Shown piece by piece: positions 1-13,362 of a DNA stretch of 64,000 nt (positions within the stretch are counted from its first letter, which is position 1; each line of letters begins with the position of its first letter). Origin of the DNA: Brassica napus (lineage: Eukaryota > Streptophyta > Magnoliopsida > Brassicales > Brassicaceae). The stretch lies in contig NW_026014878.1 of NCBI RefSeq assembly GCF_020379485.1, positions 1-64,000 on the forward strand, in the 5' to 3' direction. Under the pieces are notes generated by a model that did not search any database, was not told the DNA's origin, and worked only from the letters and a program-made list of their open reading frames with translations. The translations under genes were made by a program, and so were the position numbers.

Positions 1-3000
1 TTCTTCATCCCAACTCCTATGAGATTTATTCAACTTCCTGGTGATTCTCCACACTTTATTATCCAAATCAAGCTTCTTACAAGTGATTCATCCTGGTTGA
101 TTGGAACGACGAAGAAGCTGTCCTATTCCCAAACTGGGAAACTGGAATCACCTGATTGAAAGTGGGATAACTTCTTCATCCCAACTCCTATGAGATTTAT
201 TCAACTTCCTGGTGATTCTCCACCACTTTATGTATCCAAATCACTTCTTACAAAGTGATTCATCCTGGTTTGATTGGAACGACGAAGAAGCTGTCCTATT
301 CCCAAACTGGGAAACTGAATCACCTGATTTGAAAGTGGGATAACTTCTTCATCCCAACTCCTATGAGATTTATTCAACTTCCTGGTGATTCTCCACAACT
401 TTATGTATCCAAATCAAGCTTCTTACAAAGTGATTCATCCTGGTTGATTGGAACGACGAAGAAGCTGTCCTATTCCCAAACTGGGAACTGGAATCACCTG
501 ATAGAAAGTGGGATAACTTCTTCATCCCAACCTTATGAGATTTATTCAACTTCCTGGTGATTCTCCAACACTTTATGTATCCAAATCAAGCTTCTTACAA
601 AGTGATTCATCCTGGTTTGATTGGAACGACGAAGAAGCTGTCCTATTCCCAAACTGGGAAACTGGAATCACCTGATTAGAAAGTGGGATAACTTCTTCAT
701 CCCAACTCCTATGAGATTTATTCAACTTCCTGGTGATTCTCCACACTTTATGTATCCAAATCAAGCTTCTTACAAAGTGATTCATCCTGGTTTGATTGGA
801 ACGACGAAGAAGCTGTCCTATTCTCAAACTGGAAAACTGTAATCACCTGATTAGAAAGTGGGATAACTTCTTCATCCCACTCCTATGAGATTTATTCAAC
901 TTCCTGGTGATTCTCCACCATTTTATGTATCCAAATCAAGCTTCTTACAAAGTGATTCATCCTGGTTTGATTGAACGACGAAGAAGCTGTCCTATTCCCA
1001 AACTGGAAACTGGAATCACCTGATTGAAAGTGGGATAACTCTTCATCCCAACTCTTATGAGATTTATTCACTTCCTGGTGATTCTCCAACACTTTATGTA
1101 TCCAAATCAAGCTTCTTACAAAGTGATTCATCCTGGTTTGATTGGAACGACGAAGAAGCTGTCCTATTCCCAAACTGGGAAACTGGAATCACCTGATTGA
1201 AAGTGGGATAACTTCTTCATCCCAACTCCTATGAGATTTATTCAACTTCCTGGTGATTCTCCAACACTTTATGTATCCAAATCAAGCTTCTTACAAAGTG
1301 ATTCATCCTGGTTTGATTGGAACGACGAAGAAGCTGTCCTATTCCCAAACTGGGAAACTGGAATCACCTGATTAGAAAGTGGGATAACTTCTTCATCCCA
1401 ACTCCTATGAGATTTATTCAACTTCCTGGTGATTCTCCAACACTTTATGTATCCAAATCAAGCTTCTTACAAAGTGATTCATCCTGGTTTGATTGGAACG
1501 ACGAAGAAGCTGTCCTATTCCCAAACTGGGAAACTGGAATCACCTGATTAGAAAGTGGGATAACTTCTTCATCCCAACTCCTATGAGATTTATTCAACTT
1601 CCTGGTGATTCTCCACCTTTTATGTATCCAAATCAAGCTTCTTACAAAGTGATTCATCCTGGTTTGATTGGAACGACGAAGAAGCTGTCCTATTCCCAAA
1701 CTGGGAAACTGGAATCACCTGATTAGAAAGTGGGATAACTTCTTCATCCCAACTCCTATGAGATTATTCAACTTCCTGGTGATTCTCCACCACTTTATGT
1801 ATCCAAATCAAGCTTCTTACAAAGTGATTCATCCTGGTTTGATTGGAACGACGAAGAAGCTGTCCTATTCCCAAACTGGGAAACTGGAATCACCTGATTA
1901 GAAAGTGGGATAACTTCTTCATCCCAACTCTTATGAGATTTATTCAACTTCCTGGTGATTCTCCCACTTTATGTATCCAAATCAAGCTTCTTACAAAGTG
2001 ATTCATCCTGGTTTGATTGGAACGACGAAGAAGCTGTCCTATTCCCAAACTGGGAAACTGGAATCACCTGATTAGAAAGTGGGATAACTTCTTCATCCCA
2101 ACTCCTATGAGATTTATTCAACTTCCTGGTGATTCTCCCAACACTTTATGTATCCAAATCAAGCTTCTTACAAAGTGATTCATCCTGGTTTGATTGGAAC
2201 GACGAAGAAGCTGTCCTATTCCCAAACTGGGAAACTGGAATCACCTGATTAGAAAGTGGGATAACTTCTTCATCCCAACTCCTATGAGATTATTCAACTC
2301 CTGGTGATTCTCCACACTTTATGTATCCAAATCAAGCTTCTTACAAAGTGATTCATCCTGGTTTGATTGGAACGACGAAGAAGCTGTCCTATTCCCAAAC
2401 TGGGAAACTGGAATCACCTGATTTGAAAGTGGGATAACTCTTCATCCCAACTCCTATGAGATTTATTCAACTTCCTGGTGATTCTCCAACACTTTATGTA
2501 TCCAAATCAAGCTTCTTACAAAGTGATTCATCCTGGTTTGATTGGAACGACGAAGAAGCTGTCCTATTCCCAAACTGGGAAACTGGAATCACCTGATTAG
2601 AAAGTGGGATAACTTCTTCATCCCAACTCCTATGAGATTTATTCAACTTCCTGGTGATTCTCCAACACTTTATGTATCCAAATCAAGCTTCTTACAAAGT
2701 GATTCATCCTGGTTTGATTGGAACGACGAAGAAGCTGTCCTATTCCCAACTGGGAAACTGGAATCACCTGATTAGAAAGTGGGATAACTTCTTCATCCCA
2801 ACTCTATGAGATTAATTCAACTTCCTGGTGATTCTCCAACACTTTATGTATCCAAATCAAGCTTCTTACAAAGTGATTCATCCTGGTTTGATTGGAACGA
2901 CGAAGAAGCTGTCCTATTCCCAAACTGGGAAACTGGAATCACCTGATTAGAAAGTGGGATAACTTCTTCATCCCAACTCCTATGAGATTTATTCAACTTC

Positions 3001-6000
3001 CTGGTGATTCTCCAACACTTTATGTATCCAAATCAAGCTTCTTACAAAGTGATTCATCCTGGTTTGATTGGAACGACGAAGAAGCTGTCCTATTCCCAAA
3101 CTGGGAAACTGGAATCACCTGATTAGAAAGTGGGATAACTTCTTCATCCCAACTCCTATGAGATTTATTCAACTTCCTGGTGATTCTCCAACACTTTATG
3201 TATCCAAATCAAGCTTCTTACAAAGTGATTCATCCTGGTTTGATTGGAACGACGAAGAAGCTGTCCTATTCCCAAACTGGGAAACTGGAATCACCTGATT
3301 AGAAAGTGGGATAACTTCTTCATCCCAACTCCTATGAGATTTATTCAACTTCCTGGTGTTTCTCCCACCATTTTATGTATCCAAATCAAGCTTCTTACAA
3401 AGTGATTCATCCTGGTTTGATTGGAACGACGAAGAAGCTGTCCTATTCCCAAACTGGGAAACTGGAATCACCTGATTAGAAAGTGGGATAACTTCTTCAT
3501 CCCAACTCCTATGAGATTTATTCAACTTCCTGGTGATTCTCCACCACTTTATGTATCCAAATCAAGCTTCTTACAAAGTGATTCATCCTGGTTTGATTGG
3601 AACGACGAAGAAGCTGTCCTATTCCCAAACTGGGAAACTGGAATCACCTGATTAGAAAGTGGGATAACTTCTTCATCCCAACTCCTATGAGATTTATTCA
3701 ACTTCCTGGTGATTCTCCAACACTTTATGTATCCAAATCAAGCTTCTTACAAAGTGATTCATCCTGGTTTGATTGGAACGACGAAGAAGCTGTCCTATTC
3801 CCAAACTGGGAAACTGGAATCACCTGATTAGAAAGTGGGATAACTTCTTCATCCCAACTCCTATGAGATTTATTCAACTTCCTGGTGATTCTCCAACACT
3901 TTATGTATCCAAATCAAGCTTCTTACAAAGTGATTCATCCTGGTTTGATTGGAACGACGAAGAAGCTGTCCTATTCCCAAACTGGGAAACTGGAATCACC
4001 TGATTAGAAAGTGGGATAACTTCTTCATCCCAACTCCTATGAGATTTATTCAACTTCCTGGTGATTCTCCAACACTTTATGTATCCAAATCAAGCTTCTT
4101 ACAAAGTGATTCATCCTGGTTTGATTGGAACGACGAAGAAGCTGTCCTATTCCCAAACTGGGAAACTGGAATCACCTGATTAGAAAGTGGGATAACTTCT
4201 TCATCCCAACTCCTATGAGATTTATTCAACTTCCTGGTGATTCTCCACACTTTATGTATCCAAATCAAGCTTCTTACAAAGTGATTCATCCTGGTTTGAT
4301 TGGAACGACGAAGAAGCTGTCCTATTCCCAAACTGGGAAACTGGAATCACCTGATTAGAAAGTGGGATAACTTCTTCATCCCAACTCCTATGAGATTATT
4401 CAACTTCCTGGTGATTCTCCACACTTTATGTATCCAAATCAAGCTTCTTACAAAGTGATTCATCCTGGTTTTATTGGAACGACGAAGAAGTTTTCCTACT
4501 CCCAAACTGGAAAACTTGAATCACCTGATTTGAAAGTGGGATAACTCTTCATCCCAACTCCTATGAGATTTAATTCAACTTCCTGGTGATTCTCCAACAC
4601 TTTATGTATCCAAATCAAGCTTCTTACAAAGTGATTCATCCTGGTTTGATTGGAACGACGAAGAAGCTGTCCTATTCCCAAACTGGGAAACTGGAATCAC
4701 CTGATTGAAAGTGGGATAACTTCTTCATCCCAACTCCTATGAGATTTATTCAACTTCCTGGTGATTCTCCAACACTTTATGTATCCAAATCAAGCTTCTT
4801 ACAAAGTGATTCATCCTGGTTTGATTGGAACGACGAAGAAGCTGTCCTATTCCCAAACTGGGAAACTGGAATCACCTGATTAGAAAGTGGGATAACTTCT
4901 TCATCCCAACTCCTATGAGATTTATTCAACTTCCTGGTGATTCTCCACACTTTATGTATCCAAATCAAGCTTCTTACAAAGTGATTCATCCTGGTTTGAT
5001 TGGAACGACGAAGAAGCTGTCCTATTCCCAAACTGGGAAACTGGAATCACCTGATTAGAAAGTGGGATAACTTCTTCATCCCCAACTCCTATGAGATTTA
5101 TTCAACTTCCTGGTGATTCTCCACCACTTTATGTATCCAAATCAAGCTTCTTACAAAGTGATTCATCCTGGTTTGATTGGAACGACGAAGAAGCTGTCCT
5201 ATTCCCAAACTGGAAAACTGGAATCACCTGATTAGAAAGTGGGATAACTTCTTCATCCCAACTCCTATGAGATTTATTCAACTTCCTGGTGATTCTCCAC
5301 CATTTTATGTATCCAAATCAAGCTTCTTACAAAGTGATTCATCCTGGTTTGATTGGAACGACGAAGAAGCTGTCCTATTCCCAAACTGGAAAACTGGAAT
5401 CACCTGATTTGAAAGTGGGATAACTCTTCATCCCAACTCCTATGAGATTAATTCAACTTCCTGGTGATTCTCCAACACTTTATGTATCCAAATCAAGCTT
5501 CTTACAAAGTGATTCATCCTGGTTTGATTGGAACGACGAAGAAGCTGTCCTATTCCCAAACTGGGAAACTGGAATCACCTGATTGAAAGTGGGATAACTT
5601 CTTCATCCCAACTCCTATGAGATTTATTCAACTTCCTGGTGATTCTCCAACACTTTATGTATCCAAATCAAGCTTCTTACAAAGTGATTCATCCTGGTTT
5701 GATTGGAACGACGAAGAAGCTGTCCTATTCCCAAACTGGGAAACTGGAATCACCTGATTAGAAAGTGGGATAATTCTTCATCCCAACTCTTGAGATTTAT
5801 TCAACTTCCTGGTGATTCTCCACACTTTATGTATCCAAATCAAGCTTCTTACAAAGTGATTCATCCTGGTTTGATTGGAACGACGAAGAAGCTGTCCTAT
5901 TCCCAAACTGGAAACTGGAATCACCTGATTTGAAAGTGGGATAACTATTCATCCCAACTCCTATGAGATTTATTATTCAACTTCCTGGTGATTCTCCAAT

Positions 6001-6046
6001 ACTTTATGTATCCAAATCAAGCTTCTTACAAAGTGATTCATCCTGG
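1..6046. repeat. CentBr-like 176-bp centromeric satellite array, left block
   Basis: About 34 head-to-tail monomers of roughly 176 bp, each with an AAGCTT HindIII site and the landmarks GGAACGACGAAGAAGCTG, AAAGTGGGATAACTTC and CAACTTCCTGGTGATTC. The reverse complement starts AAGCTTGATTTGGATACAT, which I recognise from memory as the Brassica centromeric satellite (CentBr). Nearly all monomers are of one canonical type. Many carry single-base gaps in short homopolymers, which the other blocks rarely show; this looks like consensus error rather than biology. The block ends at the target-site duplication CCTGG (6042-6046) of copia A. Centromeric identity is inference from the family; the tandem structure is seen directly. 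Confidence 0.93.
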
Positions 6047-6598
6047 TATGAGATTAAGAGATCCTTAGAGTAATCAGAAAAAGAGAGTGTTTAAAAGTGA
6101 TTAGAGAAGTTTGTGAAAGATTAAGAGACTAGATAGAGCCGTTTAGAGTCTAAGAGAGAACCATAGTGTCTAAGAGATTAGAGACTCAAACTGCTTTGTT
6201 ATTAATGAGTGAGGTTACATATTTATAAGAAGCTACAAGGGTTTCCAAGACTCGAAATGGGCACTATTGAAGCATGGAGTCAAAGGTTGCTTTAGGGATG
6301 GACGGATAAGGGGACTCGCATGCTTCCTCCTTACAGCCTGTCACAGCCTGGCATGCTCTTCCCTTATCCTCTCAACGTTCTGATCCTTATCCTCTTGAGT
6401 AACTCTTCCTCTTCCGCGTTTACCATTTCACTTGGCATTGCACGGTAAGTCTTGGTCGAGGCTTGATGGTACGGACTGTACGGCTTGTACGGCCTTGTAC
6501 GGACGTCCGTACCATGTCTCTCTCAACTCCACTCTCTCAATCTCTTCTCTCCTCACCCCTCTTCTCTCTTACTTAATGCTTACTCAACTCATTCAACA
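6047..6598 (-). repeat. 3' LTR of copia A
   Basis: 552 bp, against 573 bp for its partner at 11466-12038. The difference is a scatter of 1-2 base losses in short runs, with few substitutions; this fits poor consensus near the window start better than age. It contains a GTACGG array near 6470-6512. Confidence 0.93.
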
Positions 6599-6705
6599 CT
6601 CCCCCTCAAGCTTAGCTTTGTGAAAGCCTAAGCTTGGAAAGCCACAAGATCTTCCTCATTAAAAACCTCACCAAAGAAACCCAATGGGATAAAACTTTGA
6701 TGAGG
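6599..6705 (-). other. Polypurine tract, PPT-proximal hairpin and conserved 3' UTR hairpin of copia A
   Basis: Directly next to the 3' LTR the minus strand reads a purine tract ending GGGGGAG, the start site for plus-strand DNA synthesis. Upstream of it a 9-bp stem (6607-6615 with 6628-6636, CAAGCTTAG with CTAAGCTTG) closes a 12-nt loop. A second hairpin at 6654-6705 has an outer arm CCTCATTAA and an inner CAAAG/CTTTG stem around CCCAATGGG. Both recur in the other elements here with compensatory changes. Confidence 0.75.
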
Positions 6706-6737
6706 GAAAAAGAGTAAAGACCTTGCAGCTAAGGGGA

Positions 6738-9700
6738 TTAGCTCCTTCTCTTCCCAAGATCAATGAGGCCCAACCTGATGTGAATGGACTCCATTGTCTT
6801 CTGTCTTGCAGCCTTGGTAAACACATCCGCTAACTGATCTTCACTCCTTGTGTAGCATGGCAAGATGACTCCTAAGATGATCATCTGCCTCACCTTGTGA
6901 CAATCAACTTCAATGTGCTTGTTCTCTCATGGAACACCGAGTTGGAGGCAATGTGAATGGCGGCTTGGTTGTCACAATGCATGGTCATTGGCGTGGCTTG
7001 ATCAATCTCCAAATGCTTCAAGATGCCTTTGATCCATACTAACTCGTTGGTGAGCTTCAGCATTGCTCTATACTCAGCTTCTGCACTTGAGCAAGACACC
7101 ACCTTCTGCTTCTTACTCTTCTACTCTTCCAAGTCACCAAGTTGCCTCCAATGAATGTGCAATAGCCTGTGGTTGATCTCCTGTCTGCTCTATCACCAGC
7201 CCAATCCGCATCACAGTATCCCACCACTTCAGTGCTTCCATTGCAGCCCATCCATACTCCTTGATCAGGTGAGCCGTTGAGATACATCAAGATCCTCTCC
7301 ACCATGCGCCAATGATGTTCCTTAGGCACTTGCATGTGTTGACTCACCTGATTCACAGCAAAACAATGTCAGGTCAGGTAGTTATAGTAAGATAAATCAA
7401 TTTCCCACTAGTTTTCTATAGAGTTTAGGATCCTGATAAGGTTTGCTGTCTTCAATCTCCCCCTCTCGTGGGACTTTGTAGCCATCCTCCATAGGCATCC
7501 TTGCTGTCTTGCCTCCATAAGCACCTGCACCTTTCAAAAGATCAAGTGTATACTTCCTTTGGGACATGAACAAACCTTCCATGGATCTACATATCTCAAT
7601 TCCAAGAAGTATTTCATTTCTCCCAAGTCTTTAATCTCAAACATGGATTTAAGAAACTCCTTGGTTGCTATGATACCTTCCTTATCACTCCCTGTGATAA
7701 TGATATCATCAACATACACAAGGAGTGCAATCATACCTGAGGGAGTCGTGAGTGTGAAGAGGGTGTGATCTAGTTCAGACTTCTTGAAGCCTCGGCCATT
7801 CAGAGTAGTGCTCAACTTGTTGTACCAAGCTCTTGGTGATTGCTTCAGCCCATAGATAGCTTTCTTCAGTCTTAACACATTCCCTCTCTTCACTAAGTGT
7901 TCAAGGCCTGGAGGTGGATGCATATACACTTCATCCTCAAGTTCACCTTGTAGAAACGCATTCTTCACATCCATTTGCCATAACCCCCATCCAAGATTCA
8001 CAGCCAAGCTTAGTACAATCCGGATTGTGTGTAGTTTAGCTACTGGTGCAAAGGTTTCTATGTAATCTTCTCCATAAGTTTGAGTGAAACCTCTTGCAAC
8101 TAGCCTTGACTTCTTCCTCTCAATCTTTCCATCCGCTTTGTACTTGATTGTGAATATCCATCTACTAGTCACAGCCTTCTTCCCTTTTGGTAACTCACTC
8201 TCGTACCATGTATCATTCTTGATCATAGCTCCTGCCTCAGCTCCAACTGACTCCTTCCATTCTTTATCCATGATTGCTTCTTCATAGCTTCTTGGGATGT
8301 AGTTCTCATCCAAGTTAACCATGAAGGCACAATGTTCTTCTGGATATTGAGCAAAGGAGCACACGGCTTGAGAAGGATGCTCCACAGCTTGGGCATTGTA
8401 GTACACTCTCGTGTTTACCCAGCTAGAAGGATCCTTCCTTATCCTTGTGCTCCTTCTTAGTGGCTGCACAACCGGTTCTTCTTCCTGTTGTTCTTCTACC
8501 ACTTCATCTTGAGAAGGTGTTTGCCTCACACCATGATCATGACCATGACCATCAGAGCCTATGCTCTCTTCTCCTTCATTCTCTACTCCTCCTTCATCCT
8601 GGTTAGCCTCTTGCATAGGTTCCTCATGCTCCTCTCCTCCCTCATGATCAAGGTGGGATGGTGAACCAACTTCAGGAGGTGTAGTTGCGTGATTCCTTGG
8701 ATCCTGGGATGTACTGATTCCAAGACCTTCAAGGATGATCCGCAAGGTGGTTGCCTTGTCTGATGTTGAGTCCTTCAGGTCTTCTTGATTCTTTTCTTCA
8801 TAGTATCCTCTATCTTCCAAGAACTTCACATCTCTCGATACAAGTACTCTCCTTGCTTCATAGCATTTGTATCCTTTCTGTGTAGCTGAGTATCCTATGA
8901 ACACAGCCTTAGTACTTCTTGCTTCTAGCTTGTTGATCATCTCTCCTGGTTTGAGCAAAAAGCATAGGCATCCAAAGACTCGCAAGTAATCAAGAGCTGG
9001 TTTGTACCTGTTCAGAACTTCAAATGGAGCCTTCTCATTCAGAACCTTGGTTGGAGTTCTGTTGATCAAGTAACAAGCAGTGGCAACCGCATCACTCGAA
9101 AATCTCTTTGGAACCTTACTCTGAAACATAAGAGACCTTGCCACTTCCATGAGGTGCCTATTCTTCCTCTCAGCCACTCCATTTTGCTGTGGAGTATACG
9201 GACAGCTTGTTTGATGTAGGATCCCATGCTGTGATAAGTGTTGCTTGAATGCATGACTTGTGTACTCTCCTCCATTATCTGATCTCAAAATTTTAATCTT
9301 AGCATGATAATGGTTAGTTACATAAGTTTGAAAGTTCCTAAATGCATCAAGTACCCTATCTTTGGTCTGAATTAAGGTTAACCAGGTGTATTTGGATTTT
9401 TCATCAATGAATGTGACAAAGTACTTATAACTATCTCTAGATAAGCAAGGAGCAGTCCACACATCTGAATGAATTAGATCAAAGCAATTATCATAAACAG
9501 TAGTAGACTTTTGAAACACAGTTCTACAATGCTTGCCTAAAATACAAGCTTCACAATCTTTGTTCTCAAACACAACACCTGGTACCATTAAGTTCAAAGC
9601 TTTAACATGAGGGTGTCCTACTCTAGCATGCCACAATGCATTTTTATTCAACAAAGAAGCAGAAGTAAACGAGCAACTATAATCAGGAACAGAAGTGAGT

Positions 9701-11253
9701 TCTTCAAGCATATAGAGATCTCCCTTAGTCACCCCTTTCCCAATCAATCTGCTGCTCTCAATATCCTGAAACTTCACATCATTAGGACTAAAGATAACAT
9801 TGCATTGTAAATCATTAGTACATTTCTTCACAGATAATAGGTTTGATGTGAATTCAGGCATGTAAAAAGCTCTAGATTCTTTGTTAAACAACTTAAGCTT
9901 TCCTATTCCTCTAATAGGTATCTTATCCCCATTTGCTATCATCACATGCCCATGCGTAGGTTCTATATCCTTAATCAAGTTCTCATCACTTATCATATGA
10001 TGTGATGCACCAGAATCAACAATCAATGGTTTACCTACTCGTTTAGCATTATGACATAGATTACTAAGCAATGGATGCATCCTATCAGTTCTAGCAATGT
10101 AAGCATTTCTATACTCATTCCTAGCTTCTAACCGTTCTACTAGTTCTCTAATCAAGTGATCATCCTTATATGCAATCATAGAAGCTCCAAAGGAATAACC
10201 ATAAGTGTTACCGATTTCCTTTAGCATTTTGAAGAGAGCATCAAGGTCTGATCTCTTGATGTAGTCATCATTGCTGCGTGAGCTTGAGGCGCCTGTGTAA
10301 GCCACCAGAGACTTCCCATTCCCATCATTGCCTCCAAGCCCATCCGCTTCACTCGCCTTGCTGGTGCCAGCTCCACTTGAACCTTCAGTCACATTTGCCC
10401 TTCCCTCACGCTCCTTCATGAACTTGGCCGGCTTGAGGTGTGGGTGTAGTATCCAGCATTGGCTCTTCTTATGACCATGCTTCTTGCAATGATCACAGTT
10501 GCCATTGAACTTCCTGTCCTCGTACATCCCGTGAGATGCCTTGTTTGCTTGTGGAGTCTCGGTTGAGTCCTCATGAGCTGCTTGATTGGCAAGAGAGAGC
10601 TCCCCCTTTCCTCCAAACAACCCCATAGATCCCTGCTCCCTTTGGATTTGCGCACACACCTCCTCAAGGTCCGGAAGCTTGTCTGACCTTAGCATGTGCT
10701 GGATGAGTTAAGTGTAGGCCGGGTTCAGTGTGAGAAGCAACCCAAAGACCTTGTCTTGCTCGCGCCTCTCATTCAACTGATCTGGATCAGTTGTGCTCGG
10801 CCTCAGCATCTCCAGCTCTGACCATAAGGACCTGAACCTCCCCAAGTGCTTAGTGAACTCCATGTCCTCTTGTGCAAGACGGTTGATCGCTAGCTTCACT
10901 TCAAACACACGGCTGAGGTTGGAAGTGTTCCCATACACCTTCTTCAGCGTGTCCCACAGCTCCTTGGCTGATTCACAGTAGCTGTAGGCATCCAAGATAG
11001 CTGGGTCCAAGGATGCGTGTAGAACCGTCATCACCAGCATGTCTTCTTGTTGCCATTTCTCCACAGCCGCTTCATTGGAGACCTCTTCTTGATCTCCTCC
11101 CTGAGTAATGAGTTTTGGAGCCTCCCCTGTTGTGATGTGCCCCCACAAACCCTTACTTCCCACCGCAGTCTTCACCATCCGAGACCACACAAGGTAGTTG
11201 CTACCTTTGAAAATAACCGCTACCTTCATCCTCATGTTCATCCCATGTTCCAT
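6738..11253 (-). pseudogene. Copia A gag-pol polyprotein, broken
   Basis: Read from ATG at 11253 leftward. The gag domain is followed by a CCHC zinc knuckle, the protease motif DSGAS, the pre-integrase zinc region, the D-D-E integrase core, reverse transcriptase with YVDD and RNase H with CDADW. Breaks: an in-frame TAA in gag at about 10708-10710, then an open stretch of 1053 codons to 7534, then several frameshifts between about 7605 and 6930. These include a lost A near 7602, an 8-9 base duplication near 7120 and a disturbed stretch near 7365-7380. The gag stop is a substitution-type change. The clustered 3' frameshifts lie in the same indel-rich zone as the left satellite and may be sequencing errors. 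The frame would end at 6738-6740. Confidence 0.9.
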
Positions 11254-11465
11254 CTTTGCTTGACTTGAAAACTTGAATCTTGAATCTCGTACACACCAAC
11301 CTTGAGTCTAGAATCACGCAAACACACAGAACGTAGCACAGCTTCAACTAGAACGTATCACGGCTTCAACACCTTCAAGACTACTCGCGTGTAGCTTCAA
11401 AGCCGTTAGCTTGTAACTCTCTGAAGATCAAACCCCAGATTCAAATGAACCTGGCTCTGATACCA
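11254..11465 (-). other. 5' leader and primer-binding site of copia A
   Basis: Untranslated leader between the 5' LTR and gag. The primer-binding site at 11453-11465 reads TGGTATCAGAGCC on the minus strand, complementary to the 3' end of initiator methionine tRNA. It directly abuts the LTR end. I see no open frame in the leader. Confidence 0.85.
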
Positions 11466-12038
11466 TATGAGATTAAGAGATCCTTAGAGTAATCAGAATA
11501 AAGAGAGTGTTTAAGAAGTGATTAAGAGAAGTTTGTGAAAGATTAAGAGACTAGATAGAGCCGTTTAGAGTCTAAGAGAGAACCATAGTGTCTAAGAGAT
11601 TAGAGAGACTCAAACTGCTTAATGTTATTAATGAGTGAGGTTACATATTTATAAGAGAGCTACAAGGGTTTCCAAGACTCGAAATGGGCACTATTGAAGC
11701 ATGTGGAGTCAAAGGTTGCTTTAGGGATGGACGGATGAGGGGACTCGCATGCTTCCTCTCTTTACAGCCTGTCACAGCCTGTCACAGCCTGGCATGCTCT
11801 TCCCTTATCCTCTCAACGTTCTGATCCTTATCCTCTTGAGTAACTCTTCCGCGTTTACCATTTCACTTGGGCAATGCACGGTAAGTCTTGGTCGAGGCTT
11901 GGATGGTACGGACTGTACGGCTTGTACGGCCTTGTACGGACGTCCGTACCATGTTCTCTCTAAACTCCACTCTGCCTCATCTCTTCATCTCCTCAACCCC
12001 TCTTCTCTTCTTACTTATATGCTTAACTCAACTCAACA
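11466..12038 (-). repeat. 5' LTR of copia A
   Basis: 573 bp. In plus coordinates, 11904-11950 holds five closely spaced GTAC cores inside GTACGG or CCGTAC. A weak GTAAC/GTTTAC pair lies upstream. The T-rich start of the transcript and the CTCATA end are typical of the LTRs in this window. Confidence 0.94.
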
Positions 12039-13362
12039 CCTGGTTCGATTGGAACGACGGAGAAGTTGTCCTATTCCCAAACTGGGAAACTGGAATCACC
12101 TGATTAGAAAGCGGGATAACTTCTTCATCCCAACTCCTATGAGATTTATTCAACTTCCTGGTGATTCTCCAACACTTTATGTATCCAAATCATGCTTCTT
12201 ACAAAGTGATTCATCCTGGTTTGATTGGAACGAAGAAGAAGCTGTCCTATTCCCAAACTGGGAAACTGGAATCACCTGATTAGAAAGTGGGATAACTTCT
12301 TCATCCCAACTCCTATGAGATTTATTCAACTTCCTGGTGTTTCTCCACCATTTTATGTATCCAAATCAAGCTTCTGACAAAGTGATTCATCCTGGTTTAA
12401 TTGGAACGACGAAGAAGCTGTCCTATTCCCAAACTGGGAAACTGGAATCACCTGATTAGAAATCGGGATAACTTCTTCATCCCAACTCCTATGAGATTTA
12501 TTCAACTTCCTGGTGATTCTCCAACACTTTATGTATCCAAATCAAGCTTCTTACAAAGTGATTCTTCCTGGTTTATTTGGAACGACGAAGAAGCTATCCT
12601 ATTCCCAAACTGGGAAACTGGAATCACCTGATTAGAAAGTGGGATAACTTCTTCATCCCAACTCCTATGAGATTTATTCAACTTCCTGGTGATTCTCCAA
12701 CACTTTTTGTATCCAAATCAAGCTTCTTACAAAGTGATTCATCCTGGTTTGATTGGAACGACGAAGAAGCTGTCCTATTCCCAAACTGGGAAACTGGAAT
12801 CACCTGATTAGAAAGCGGGATAACTTCTTCATCCCAACTCCTATGAGATTTATTCAACTTCCTGGTGATTCTCCAACACTTTATGTATCCAAATCAAGCT
12901 TCTTACAAAGGTATTCATCCTGGTTCGATTGGAACGACGGAGAAGTTGTCCTATTCCCAAACTGGAAAACTGGAATCACCTGATTAGAAAGTGGGATAAC
13001 TTCTTCATCCCAACTCTTATGAGATTTATTCAACTTCCTGGTGATTCTCCAACACTTTATGTATCCAAATCAAGCTTCTTACAAAGTGATTCATCCTGGT
13101 TTGATTGGAACGACGAAGAAGCTGTCCTATTCCCAAACTGGGAAACTGGAATCACCTGATTAGAAAGTGGGATAACTTCTTCATCCGAACTCCTATGAGA
13201 TTTATTCAACTTCCTGGTGATTCTCCAACACTTTATGTATCCAAATCAAGCTTCTTACAAAGTGATTCATCCTGGTTCGATTGGAACGACGAATAAGCTG
13301 TCCTATTCCCAAACTGGGAACTTGGAATCACCTGATTAGAAAGTGGGATAACTTCTTCATCC
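12039..13362. repeat. CentBr-like satellite block between copia A and copia B
   Basis: About 7.5 monomers, continuous with the left block before A inserted. Unlike that block it mixes variants: some monomers read TTCGATTGGAACGACGGAGAAGTTG, others TTTATTTGG or AAAGCGGG, the same variants as the right-hand block. Few single-base gaps are seen. It ends with the duplication CATCC (13358-13362) of copia B. Confidence 0.93.

Larger units (their letters stand above)
6047..12038 (-). mobile_element. Ty1/copia LTR retrotransposon A, full length, degraded
   Basis: Complete element in reverse orientation inside satellite, flanked by the 5-bp duplication CCTGG (6042-6046 and 12039-12043). It has LTRs at both ends, a primer-binding site for initiator methionine tRNA at 11453-11465, a polypurine tract at 6599-6606, and one gag-pol region between them. 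Each LTR begins TGTTGAG and ends CTCATA in the element's own sense. Domain order protease, integrase, reverse transcriptase, RNase H defines Ty1/copia. The reading frame is broken, so this copy is not autonomous as sequenced. E (38382-41441) has very similar LTRs and belongs to the same family. Confidence 0.95.

Noticed and set aside
621..5933. Dozens of overlapping frames of about 76-84 codons in the satellite
   Set aside because: They are translations of the 176-bp repeat, many start with TTG, and they recur at each monomer. 176 is not a multiple of three and no protein is known from this satellite.
1..6046. CRISPR-like array of regular repeats
   Set aside because: Monomers are contiguous with no unique spacers and the context is plant centromeric satellite.
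10708..10710. In-frame TAA in gag of copia A as a programmed readthrough stop
   Set aside because: It lies inside gag before the zinc knuckle, not at a gag-pol boundary, and C, D and E have no stop there. A simple nonsense change is more likely.
11749..12279. 176-codon frame from the A LTR into satellite
   Set aside because: It crosses an LTR/satellite insertion boundary; an accidental frame.
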